Assembly: GCA_001414485.1 (NCBI GenBank)
Contig: LLEY01000056.1
Coordinates: 1-64,000, forward strand
Direction: 5' to 3'
Source of the DNA: Calycina herbarum
Lineage: Eukaryota > Ascomycota > Leotiomycetes > Helotiales > Pezizellaceae
Length of the DNA stretch: 64,000 nt
Under the pieces are notes generated by a model. That model was given only the letters and a program-made list of their open reading frames with translations, made no database searches and was not told where the DNA came from. How positions within the stretch are numbered: position 1 is the first letter of the stretch; every line of letters begins with the position of its first letter. Shown in pieces: positions 45,587 through 56,415 of the stretch. A program made the translations under genes and the position numbers.

Positions 45587-47090
45587 GGGTGTTCTTTGGG
45601 GCTTGTCTTCGGGTGGGAGGGTTGTTTTGTTCCCATTTGTATTTCCGTCTTAGCTTGGGTATCTTCACTGAGGTGATCTCCAATAGGTTGTCATAAAAAT
45701 ATAATGTTCTGCATTTAGTAAGAGGGCTGAAAACTCTTCTACACGCACCCCTTATTCTTTCTCACTGGTAACTGTCATCTGCGGATGTTTAAAACTACTG
45801 TTATTAAAGCTGAGAAATATTATCTCTGACAGATGATCCCTTCTGACGAGAAGGTACACTTACGAGTTTCTTGGGAAGGTTCAGGGCAGAATGGAAGTCC
45901 CGTGTCCGTCAACATCCAAGGGGTTGGGGTCAACTTCAGCAGACAATGGAGGTTACTTGTAAGAAAACAAAGCCTACCACTAAAATCTACATTCACTCCC
46001 CCTTCACCGCGAAAATCTCGGTCCTCACAACACCCAGTACAAAATCAAAATCACAAATAAGAAAGTTGCTCGGGTACTAAAGAGGGCACTGGGGAACAAA
46101 GGACATAGGCTAACAACTATCAAAACCGGTTGGGGCCGAATCTCTTTGCTATCCTGATTTGACTTTGAGTTTTTTTGATATTATTTTGTTCATTTTCTTC
46201 AAGTTAGCTTTTGACTTGATGTTCTTCGGAAGACTTAATGTTGACATTATGATGTGAGCCTTCAACCTCACCATTCGAACCCTCAAAAAGTGCCAATGAG
46301 AAACTCCATCCTATCATTCCTAAAGATCCCAATAGGGTGGATTGGGTTGTTATTAGTACAACGAACAAGAAACTTTCTTCAAGTAGCTAGTAGTGGACAG
46401 AAAAGAAGCAGTAAATATCTCTCACAACTCCAAATTTCTGGCACAATCCAGTTCGGTTTACCCAGGAAAGTGTGAGCATTTAATAACCACCAATTGCCAC
46501 ATTTAATGTTCACTAGAAGAGTGACAGGACAGATGTTGGTGTTTTCGAAACCAGAGTCGCGGCGGAGTAAGCCAACCAAATTTGCCAGTAAGCTAGCAAC
46601 CATGGAGTAAGCTAAGCTTTGTTTTACAAGCTAGTAAACGTCGGGTAAGCGAAACTTCATGTTTGGGGTAAGCCATCGATGATTCAACAAATTGAACCGC
46701 AGTAATCCACTCATCTGGAAAGATTCCTTCTCACATCACAAACATTCAAAACTACAATAAGTATTTAAAAATCTCAATATTTTGCTCTCCAGGACAAAGG
46801 TTCAGTGTTTGTGTGTGTGCTCCTAATTACAATACAATTCGTTGCTCCCATCTGGGACAACGTTATTCTGTACAATCAACCCCTTTGGCCATGCCATTGA
46901 ACTCCCTCCCCCCTCTCCTCTCCGATGGGAAAACCCAAAAAAATGAACATCCAGGAGCCCGTCAGATCGTAATTCGTCACTCAATTCTAGCGGTAAAAGC
47001 TTAGGCAAAGGATACCAATTAGGTATAGAGTTAGGTATAGAGGATGATGTCCTCCAAAAATGATACATTAAAGTAGAAAATGTCAAAGGA
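45587..47090. other. intergenic region with GTAAGC-type short repeats
   Basis: No gene. Near 46560-46680 the hexamer GTAAGC recurs five times in similar contexts. At about 47020-47041 the unit TTAGGTATAGAG is repeated in tandem. The rest shows nothing I can call. Confidence 0.5.
46560..46680. repeat. cluster of short GTAAGC repeats
   Basis: Five copies occur: GAGTAAGCCAAC, CAGTAAGCTAGC, GAGTAAGCTAAG, GGGTAAGCGAAA and GGGTAAGCCATC, spaced about 25-35 bp. Such subterminal repeats are common in fungal DNA transposons; no transposase or terminal inverted repeat is seen. Confidence 0.5.
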
Positions 47091-50000
47091 CTAGCTTGAT
47101 CCCGGCGCCTTCTCCTCATTTGGGGAGCTGCTCTGATCAACGACGTCGTTATGGTGTGCCTCCGCCTCCGAGACAGAACCACGATGAGGGCTTCCACCGT
47201 TGACAGATTTCGTTCTATCCGAGCTCGGAGGAGTAATTCCGTTCGTTTGCTGGTGAAGAATGACTCCATTTTGTTGCAACATGGTTGGTGATGAGGCGGA
47301 AACAGGCGATGGTTGGAACCCCGAAAGAAGGTGGGTTAAACCTTGCTTCCTGCATAGCTCCTCGTAGTCCGGATCGTTAGGATAAACAGGGACCAGCTCT
47401 CTCCGAGGAACCCGTTTATCATCAGAGGGTACCTCATTTGAAACTTTAGTCATGGGGATGTCTCGCTGCTTAAGGAGTTGGCCGTTGATATATATCTTCG
47501 GCTGAGGGGCGAACATTTGGTTTGGATCACTATCTGGGTCCTGCTTCCATTTGGGAGGTGGTAGAGGGGTCCGGAAGCTAGTATCCAGTTCCCTGTAATT
47601 CACCAGCATTTCTATGATGCGAAGGTGAGGGAAGCTTGGCACAATGAACATGAACTCAGAAACCTGGGCATCATGTCAGCAGTGAATTTAACTGGGTAGG
47701 GGCAACATTGTATACCTTGACAAAAAACAAATCCATATCAAGGAAAAGCGATTTGTTGTGTTCGACAAGCTCATTCACCGGATCCTTAGATGTTTGTTCT
47801 CGGAATGGGGCAAAAATTGGGTCGCGAAGTGTAAGTTGCCCATTTTGGAGTTTCCAGACTGCTCTCTTATCGTCATGCGAAAGCGGTACACGCTCCCAGG
47901 CAGTATCTGTCATTATTAGTATGTGCTATCATGGATGACGTAGACAAACTCACATCTTGTTAGGCTAAGATCCTTATCTCCCAACAGCATCGCAACTTGA
48001 ATGTTAAGCATCCACTGCTCTCGTCCGTTTGCCTGTCCAGAAGCTTCAGGTCTGATGGTGTCATATCGGTAGCCGTCGATCCATCTAAATAGATTGGCAA
48101 ATTCGGGACTTTTTGTGTCTTCAAAGATATCGAACCAACGCAGTAGAAGGGGAAGCTTCAAAAGCCTCTTGGCCCGTTTTTCTTCTTCAAGTCTAGCCCT
48201 CTCAGCTCGCTGTTGTTCCAGAACGGCAGCCCTTCTGCGTTCTTGCTCCTCGCGCTTCTGCCGCTCCTGTTCGAGGTAGAGAGTTCGCTGCTCCTCCATA
48301 GCTCGAGCTTGCGCCTCAGCGTCTTTTATTTCCTGCAGTTTCTTCTTCTCCGCTTCCTCTTGTTGGCGTTTTAATTCTTCCTGGCGAGTGGCTTCCTCGC
48401 GGGCTAGTCGTGCTTTGTTTGCTTTCTCGATGCGTTCCCGCTCCAGTTCCTCGGCAATCAACTTTTGTCGAGCAGCTTCCTCTTCCTCCTCACGTTTTAT
48501 CTCTGCCTCGCGTCGAGCTTCCTCTTCCACACGCCGGGCTTCTGCCTCCACCTCCGCCTCTCGCTTAGCTTCGGCCTCCCTTGCGGCTACTTTCTCCCGG
48601 TGAATTTCTGCTTCACGGGCTGCCTCTTCTTCTTTGCGTTTCAATGCTCTCGCATTCTCTTTCTCCTTCTCCTTTCCCTTTTCCTTTTCCTTTTCAACGT
48701 GATCAGTCTGGCTTGAACTGATTGATTTGTGTTTCTTGGGATGTGAATCAACAGCAGAATTTGGGCCATGACCAGTCGATTTTCCAGGACGATTATGTGA
48801 ATCTGTGTCGTTCGAGTTCGATTTGCTTCCTTCTCCCATGGATACAGCTTGCTTCTTGGCTGGATGCGAGGACTTGACTTTTGCATCTGAGCTTAATCTT
48901 TCCTTGGTGTCATGTGGCGGCGCATTTTTGACAGAGGAAACACGAGTATCTGATGATGAAGATGTTGCATTTTCCGATTTTGAATCAGTAGGCCCGTCAC
49001 CTTCAAGCTTCCTTCTCTTCACTGGACCCCCTCCTGCGCTATACCCAGTTGTGACTTCTTGCAAGCCGGATCGGGGAGGAGTTTCGCTCTTTCTAGGTCT
49101 TTTCATAGGACTTTCACCACGAATACTACTGAGTCTATCCTTCGAATCATCTCTTTTGAGTGGGCGGGACCTTTCTTTGTCCAATGGGTGCTTTTCGGAT
49201 GGCTCATGCTCGCTATGGTTAGAGACTGCCTTCTTCCCAGGGCGTTGGAGGCTGGGGCTGACTCTCCCATCAGTTTTATCCCCCTTGGAATCCACCAAAC
49301 CTCGTTTCTCTTTCGCGGAAGTGTTAGATGTATTCGATGTCTGGCTTCCACGACGCTGTTTTTCGAGTTCCCGTTCGATCCCTGAGATAAGTTTACGTCG
49401 AGGTTTACTTGCAGTAGACGCCTCGTTTTCGGAAACCAAGCCAACGTCTGATTCCGATCGTTTTTGTGGTTTTGGTTTTGGCGGACCAAGTGGCGTACTT
49501 TCCGGATCAGACACTATAATTGATGGTGCACTTTCTTCCTTCCTTGGTCTCCCAGGGCCTCGTTTCGTCTGGATAGAGCCATCTTTGGTTTGGACATTGG
49601 AAGTGCTTCGATGATGATTCTTGCTCGATTCATTGTCTCTCGCTTTAGGGCTCGAATTGGTTCGTTTGTGTAGTCGGTTCTGCTGTTCATCTTTTCTCGG
49701 AAGTCGCCTTGCGTCCCGATCTGCCTCTCGCTGGAGCTTAGGAGAGCGTAGTTTGCCCGATGATGATTTGTGTGATTTTTCATATGTTTCAAAAGCATCC
49801 TTGAGAAGCTTCTCCTCTTCTTGCCACTTTGGGCCCGCTCGTTTCTTTGCAATCTCGTAGTAAGTTTGGCCCTTGACAAGTCGGGTGGGATTGAAATTGT
49901 CCTGGGAAAGAAACAATTCAATAATGTTAAGGTGCGATTCTCGTCCGATGGCTGCAAGAATAGGCGTCGTCTGCTCCTCGTCAGGGTCGGGGTCTGGATC

Positions 50001-51890
50001 GTATTGTCCCATTGCGAAAAGAATGTTCACAACATCAAAGTGGCCACCTCTTGTCGCAAGGAGTAGAGACTTGGTATCCTTCAGGTTGGTATTGACTTCC
50101 AATACACGAGCCGTGGCGCTTGCGTCGCCCTCTTTAGCAGCTTTCCGAAGTTCATTCACATCGAGTCGCTGATAAAGAAGGTGATCACTGGTCTTAATAG
50201 ATCTAGCAGTTCCCACTCTCCGGTTGTGGTGTGGTTCGTATGCTGGGACCGATGGGCTATGTCGACTACCCTCCTTCTGGTGGAAGATCCGAGTTTCTGA
50301 GTGTTCAGCCATGGGTTCTTCTTCTGATAAACGTCGGGCATCTCGGGTGTTCTTCTTGGCTTCTGTTATAGCCAATCTTATTTGAGAAGCTTCCTCCTCA
50401 TCGTAATCGTCTCCCTTTGCCATCTCAGCTACAAGATCAAGAGGCTCATCGCCATGGCGGTTGGGTTTATTGGGATTCGCTCCAGCATCGAGCAGTAACT
50501 TAACGACATCGACATGGCCATTTTCAATAGCATCGTGAAGTGGTGTGTCCTTTTGATCATTCGTGACGTCGACGGTGCAATTCTTCTCCAATAAAAATTT
50601 GACCACATCAGTGTAGCCGTTGATACTAGCAACATGAAGTGGTGTATTAAGAGCATGGTCAGGTTCATTCAGATCCTGTGGCCGCTCTGTATATCTCTGC
50701 ATCGCATGATCCAATCTGTTACTAAGGCATGCCCGTGCTAGAAGAGTTTGTCCGGACGAATTCACATGTTTTTTATGCGGTCCTAGTTTGACTGGTGACA
50801 TGGTGGAATCGCCCGTAGGAGGCGGCGCAAGTTTTCGCAATGGGCGTGAGCTTCGTGGATGGGAATTTGCACTTTCCGAAGATTCGTCGGAATGATACTC
50901 GGTAGACTGTAAAGGTGCCGGTCTCTTCTTCTTGTGACCGAGACCATATGCGTTTTTTGAAGGAACCTGGCTCGAGACACTTCGTCGATGTCCTCTCAAA
51001 GGTGGCGAATGGGATCTCGTACGTTTCCGCGAATTTGTATCAGCACTTAATCTCGACTTGTTACGCTGTCTGATTTCGAGTCTTTCACCTTCCTCTTCAT
51101 CCCCAGAATGCGAAGTATAGTTTTTCCGATGCGAAAGAACTCGATCAACGGATTTGGCCTGGTTTCTCGCTCCATGTCCCGAACGTGGAGAGGGCGATTT
51201 GGAATCTGAATCCGAGGCTGGAGGTTTCGATAACGATGAGCGTGCCGTTGCGACCGGTGAGGTTGGCACTGAACTTAGGCCGCTGGAGTTTCCTTGATGC
51301 GCAGGGTCATCTTTTATTATCGAGGTCTTAAGAAGCCGTTTTCTCTTTCTCAGTGATGATATGGAAGTCGCGATTGCATTGGGCCTGCCTGGTTTATCTC
51401 CCAACATGGATCGTGACTGCGATAACAGGTCTTGAGAAGCATTCCCACGCGCCACCGGGCTGCGATTGCCTCGTTCACTTTTCGATTCCTCTCCCTCACT
51501 CTGGTCCTCATGCTTAATGCGTTTCCGGATTTTGGACGGCGAGTGGCCATCTTTCCCTGGAAGTACAATCGTTTCGGCTTCGGAGTCACTTTTCGTGCCA
51601 TCATCTACAGCAATCGTCCCATTCGGCGGTTCCTCGTCCACATCCATAGAGTCCAGGTGGGGCATAACAGGCGGTGATGAACGGAGTCCATTTGGTGTGT
51701 TTCCTTCTTTGCTCTTCACCTCGTCGGCTGGAGTTTCGTTGCGATCAGGCGAGGCGTGAGGTTTCGTTGGGACAGCTTGCGCATTCTCTAAATTATTCAT
51801 CAATCCTACCCCGAGTGTCGCCTTGTCCACCACATCTTCGGAATTACGCTTGCTGGGAGACACTTTGGAGGTATCGAGAAGGACGGACAA
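47091..51890 (-). CDS. hos4: large ankyrin protein with a charged coiled coil, Set3 complex Hos4-like
   Basis: Three exons (51890-47954, 47906-47716, 47663-47091) join to 1566 aa. The first ~430 residues are disordered and Ser/Pro/Lys-rich with basic RKRIKHE-type patches. Then GQTLLARACLSNRLDHAMQRY starts an ankyrin array with clear repeats (NTPLHVASINGYTDVVKFLL, DTPLHDAIENGHVDVVKLLL), and a second, looser set (LLLATRGGHFDVVNILFAMG). Another disordered stretch follows, with an AT-hook-like KRGPGRPRKE, then a ~200-residue Glu/Lys/Arg coiled coil (EKEKEKGKEKEKENARALKR...). The folded C-terminal part has LPLLLRWFDIFEDTK, WERVPLSHDDKRAVWKL and SLFLDMDLFFVKVSEFMFIVP. This order matches fungal Hos4 of the Set3 histone deacetylase complex. 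Head-to-head with the ALKBH6-like gene. Confidence 0.75.
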
Positions 51891-52641
51891 GGAGGGTCAT
51901 CCGTGTCCTACGAGGCCTGGGGCGAGGTGACTACGATGCGCGATGCGCGGGGGTCGTTGCTGTGTCGTGGGTCGCAGGATACGTTCCGTATGGCCTCAAT
52001 GGAACATATATATGCGTAGAAAGGATATCGGTCAATGTTTGTGGTGAGGCTGCCGAGGTGGTCCGTTGGGTATTTGGCTTCTTGGTGTGTTTGGTGTTTG
52101 GTTATTCCTTCCGTACAAGAGCAACGGTTCGGGGCGGAGCTAAAGGGGCCTGAGGCCGCCAGGCTAAGGAAGCTAGCCAGAATTTACCTTAGTCGCCCCT
52201 TTTCAAGGTGTCTTCTAGGGTCATCTAGATCTCCAGCAGGGAGATGGGGTTTGAAAGCAGTGATGGTTTTGCAATGAAATAAACCATCCCCTTCTTTTTC
52301 TTCGGAACTGGTCAATTCCCCGCATACTAAGGTTGTGATTGAGCCATCGGCGGCAAACCCCCCTTATTCGGGAGTGGAGGCGAAATTTTGATATTGACCA
52401 GTCATTTACGGGACGCAGATCTGGCTGTCGTCTCTATGAACTCTCTTCACTCGGTTCAATGACATTTGAAACAGACTGCTAAGTACATATATTGACCACA
52501 GGTCGGTAGCGTTCTGGGAAGTTCCTTCCGCGGTGAATCAGACACGGTAAACCTCGAGATAACATAACTATCCTCGCTATCACCCAACCAGGGCTCGATC
52601 AAAGGGAAATCTAAACCTACACCCAACATACACCCAACATT
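51891..52641. promoter_or_regulatory. divergent intergenic region between the Hos4-like and ALKBH6-like genes
   Basis: About 750 bp holding both promoters. An open frame on the plus strand reaching 52153 overlaps the Hos4 first exon and is an antisense shadow. CCAACATA/CACCCAACAT is repeated just before the ALKBH6 start at about 52621-52640. Confidence 0.5.
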
Positions 52642-53572
52642 ATGACCATCATGTCGTCTCCAATGGACTTGCCAGCTTGTCTTGAAGTCGCAAGAATCAA
52701 GTCCCTCCCAGCGAGCGCTTTCTACATCGCCGATTTCATCGCCGCGGAGGAGGAGGAAGTACTTTTAAACAAGGTCTATTGCCCTACATCCCTCACAGAG
52801 TAACAGAAGTTGACACCATGAAGATACAGAATGCACCAAAGCCCAAGTGGAAAGTTCTCACGCACAGACGCCTTCAAACCTGGCCCTCCGACCTCACGAA
52901 GAACAACAGTCTACTCGATAGCCCTCTTCCAGAATGGCTTCGTGAGCCTGTTGTATCTCGTCTTCTTGCTTGTCCTATGAACACATCAAATATGAAGGAG
53001 CATATATTTTCCAATAGCCCCCACGGCGGACCGAACCACGTTCTTATCAACGAATGTAAGTCGGATTTGGCTTGTGATTTTTTATCATCTCCTTCTCCAC
53101 CCTCTTTATTTATTTTCCCCTCCTTTTTTCCCCTCCAAATTTATGAGTGGCCTAGTGCTGATATTAGTCGTCAGATCAACCAGGAGAGGGTATTATGCCC
53201 CACAAGGATGGAGCTGCTTATCATCCTGTTGTTTGCACCGTGAGTTTAGGTTCTAGTTTGTGCCTCGAAATATACGGAACCAAAGAAGACGGAACTCGAG
53301 AACCAGTTCCAAAGTTCAGAATATTACAGGAGCCTCGAAGCTTGCTCATTACCACAGGCGAACTGTATACCGATTATCTCCATGGCATTGCCGAAATCGA
53401 GCAAGAGGTGGATCTTGGCCATAGTTCGATTGCAAACTGGGATCTTCTTCGCTCACCCGAGAAATTCAAGGAGGGGATGTACCAGCGTTCAACTCGGACA
53501 AGCCTCACATACCGGGATGTCATAAAGGTGTCAAAACTGGGAGCTAAGTTTTCAATGTTCAAAACACGCTGA
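52642..53572 (+). CDS. alkbh6: 2-oxoglutarate/Fe(II) dioxygenase, AlkB homologue 6 type
   Basis: Three exons (52642-52773, 52830-53055, 53175-53572) join to 251 aa. It starts with SLPASAFYIADFIAAEEEEVLLNK and continues APKPKWKVLTHRRLQTWP, the usual ALKBH6-type opening. The catalytic HxD is in EGIMPHKDGAAYHP, a distal His lies in DYLHGIAEIEQEV, and the 2-oxoglutarate Arg pair is in STRTSLTYRDV. The second splice (T to AT) restores YQPGEGIMPHKDG in frame. The donor of intron 1 (GTCTAT) is weak but needed, since the unspliced frame stops. AlkB-type enzymes oxidatively demethylate nucleic acids or other targets; the ALKBH6 substrate is not firmly known. The stop lies 10 bp from the DFG10 stop. 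Confidence 0.85.
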
Positions 53573-53582
53573 AGCTTCCATG

Positions 53583-54624
53583 CTAGTATATATGTGGTAT
53601 CATTCTCCAGCGACCGGCGAGCTTGTCGGAACCAAACTTTTCAGCATACCACTTTCTTGTAGAGTCGGCGGTGACAGCTAAATTCGATACCACGAATCCG
53701 AGACCTGCCAGCACGGTTCCATTCAAAAACTCTCCATCGGGCGCCGCAGTAATGGCTATTGCAAGATATATGAGACATTCAAACGCATAGTGAGGGGTGA
53801 CCGTTGATTTGAACAATGGATGCTGCGGAAGGCTATACTTTTTCAGGCTGGCGAGATGTTTGTGGCAAATGTGCTGGAGTACAGACCCGGAAACAAACAT
53901 AGGAATTGCAAACATAGTCTTGATCGATGGCCAGGAGATCTCCAACTTGGCAAAAGGCCGAGGTTGGTACAATGTAGCTAAACGTGTTAGCAAATTGGGG
54001 CATGGTCAAGAAATTAGTGCCTACAAATTCCTTCAATCCAAACTGCAATGCTAATAAAGAAATAATAGCCAAGTCCTCTACATAAATTGTTAGTCTGATA
54101 AGCAACCAATGTGACTTGACGGTTGATGGATTGCGAAATACTTACGCTATCCACAAGCCAATCCACATTTTTGCTTGACTTGGCTTTGCAAAAATGATTG
54201 ATTCGTAAAGCCTTCGAGTACCCTGCACTGCCATCAAGAGCCACGCGATAATCAATTGTTGAATAGACATTGCGCTCCCGGAATGAGAAGAGTAAACTGC
54301 CAAAAACCGAAAAACTGGACCTTGAGTGTATATCTGAAAGGCCCAAAATACCGAGAGAATGACCGAAAATATGTAGTAATGAATGAACCACGAGTGAGGT
54401 ACTTGGATTGAAGCGACAATGTCGAGGAGGTAGTTGAAGTATATTTCTTTTCGGTTGCTGTCCACCCTCCTGCTCGAGTTGAACGAGTTGTCTTTTCGAG
54501 ACCCGTAATTCATGATGTCTTTCCTGAAGGAAGGAAAAAATACACCACCTATACCTACTCCTGTTCCCAGAGTGAAGAACAGTTTACAAACGAGAGAAGG
54601 ATCCATCACGTCGTTTCTGATCAT
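53583..54624 (-). CDS. dfg10: polyprenal reductase, steroid 5-alpha-reductase family (DFG10/SRD5A3-like)
   Basis: Three exons (54624-54146, 54077-54025, 53977-53583) join to 308 aa. Several membrane segments are visible. Family marks are HYYIFSVILSVFW, LLMAVQGTRRLYESIIFAKPSQAKM (the QGxRRLYE region), STLYQPRPFAKLEIS across splice 2, LQHICHKHLASLKKYSLP, PHYAFECLIYLAIAI, and LGFVVSNLAVTADSTRKWYAEKFG ending RMIPHIY. These enzymes make the dolichol carrier for N-glycosylation in the ER membrane. The third exon encodes the conserved C-terminal NADPH-side region. An alternative start is the ATG at 54606 (MDPSLVCKLFF). It is head-to-head with RBG1 (238 bp apart). Confidence 0.87.
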
Positions 54625-54862
54625 GATTGTAAATGTGAGAGGTATTCAGAATGGTTCGAATATTTTAAGGAAAGGAGCATCGGCTAGAAAGAGTTTAGCT
54701 CACGGTGGTCAGTGCGTCATCAAAAAATACTTGAGCGAGCCTCAAGCCCAAACCCCACATTCCAGTATCAAGCAACCTGAAGGCTTTTGCAGCCCATCCA
54801 ACTCAACTTAACATACCTCCATACACAAAAGCAAAACAGAGGGTCCCTTCAAATCCGCAGTC
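54625..54862. promoter_or_regulatory. shared divergent promoter of dfg10 and rbg1
   Basis: Only 238 bp separate the start codons. Two A-rich stretches and GAGCGAGCCTCAAGCC near 54733 are seen; no clear TATA. Confidence 0.5.
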
Positions 54863-56415
54863 ATGTCGACAACCGTGGAGAAGGTAAGTCTTCCTCTCTA
54901 ATTCTTTGGAATCTTGCTAATACTTTGCCACAGATCAAGGGCATTGAGGAGGAAGTATGTATAGACTCGAACGCCATTTATTCCTTCTTTTTCTACACAA
55001 GATCTGCTGCTTTTTATCACGACGAACGCGCCGATTTTTGTTTTTGGAAACGTCAAAAGCCTAGCGGAATGGATGCTAACAAACCCTAGATGGCCAAAAC
55101 CCAAAAGAATAAAGCCACATCCTTCCATCTTGGTCAACTCAAAGCGAAGCTTGCGAAGCTGAAACGAGAACTCTTGACCCCTACAAGCAGTGGTGGTGGA
55201 GGAGGAGCAGGATTCGATGTCGCCAGGACTGGTGTGGCGAGTGTGGGCTTCATAGGATTCCCTTCGGTGGGAAAGAGTACACTGATGAGCAAGCTCACTG
55301 GGCAACACTCTGAAGTCGCTGCATACGAGTTTACGACGTTAACGACAGTACCTGGTCAAGTGCTCGTCAATGGAGCCAAAATTCAGATGCTGGATTTACC
55401 AGGTATTATCCAGGGAGCGAAGGATGGAAAAGGAAGAGGTCGACAAGTTATCGCCGTCGCGAAAACCTGTCATCTAATATTTATCGTTCTTGACGTCAAC
55501 AAACCACTCACAGACAAGAAGGTCATCGAAGCAGAATTGGAAGGATTCGGAATTCGAATAAACAAGTCCCCACCGAACATTGTTTTCAAGAAAAAGGACA
55601 AAGGGGGTATCAGTATCACGAACACTGTACCTTTATCTCATATCGATCATGACGAAATCAAGGCAGTCATGGGCGAGTACAAGATATCTTCAGCGGATAT
55701 CGCTATTCGTTGCGATGCCACAATTGATGATCTCATCGATATTCTCGAAGCAAAAAGCAGAAGTTACATTCCAGTCATCTATGCACTCAACAAAATAGAC
55801 GCCATCTCGATAGAGGAACTAGATTTGCTGTACAGAATTCCGAACGCGTGCCCAATCTCTTCGGAACAAGGCTGGAATATTGACGAGTTGCTTGAACAGA
55901 TGTGAGTTATCTCATACTATTATTAGCCGTGGGACTGCCACAAGCCTTGACTTGTTACACACCACCATTATTCCACCAAACACTGTCCCTAGGCCTGGTC
56001 GCTATGACGCTAATCGGTTTAGTTTCTTACGTCGCTAACGTGTTGGCAGGTGGGAAAAACTGAACCTTGTGCGAGTTTACACAAAGCCCAAGGGCAAACT
56101 ACCCGATTACACATCGCCGGTCGTGTTACGATCCACAAAATGCACAGTTGAAGATTTTGTAAGTAGTGTTACCCAAGTTTGAATACTCCGTGTCTTATTA
56201 CTGATTAAAATCGCTTTAGTGTAATGCAATTCATAAAACCATGGTGGATGATTTCCGGCAAGCCATTGTTTATGGAAAATCCGTGAAACATCAACCTCAA
56301 CGAGTCGGTCTGAGCCACGAGCTTGCGGATGAAGATATCAGTAAGTTGGCAAAGTCCGGCCACTTTGCTTGAACTCGTTGCTAATACTTCATTAGTCACT
56401 ATCATTAAGCGATAG
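54863..56415 (+). CDS. rbg1: developmentally regulated GTP-binding protein 1 (Rbg1/DRG1)
   Basis: Six exons (54863-54883, 54934-54954, 55090-55901, 56050-56158, 56220-56340, 56396-56415) join to 367 aa, the usual DRG1 length. The first two coding exons are only 21 nt each (MSTTVEK and IKGIEEE). The rest has [25 protein letters not shown]1 [15 protein letters not shown]2 TTLTTVPG, G3 [25 protein letters not shown] (G4) and the TGS region [20 protein letters not shown], ending VTIIKR. DRG1 with its partner DFRP/Tma46 binds translating ribosomes and helps resolve stalls. All six splice phases add up in frame and join conserved blocks. Confidence 0.96.

Noticed and set aside
48805..49614. 269-codon plus-strand open frame
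   Set aside because: Antisense shadow of the disordered Ser/Lys-rich part of the Hos4-like gene.
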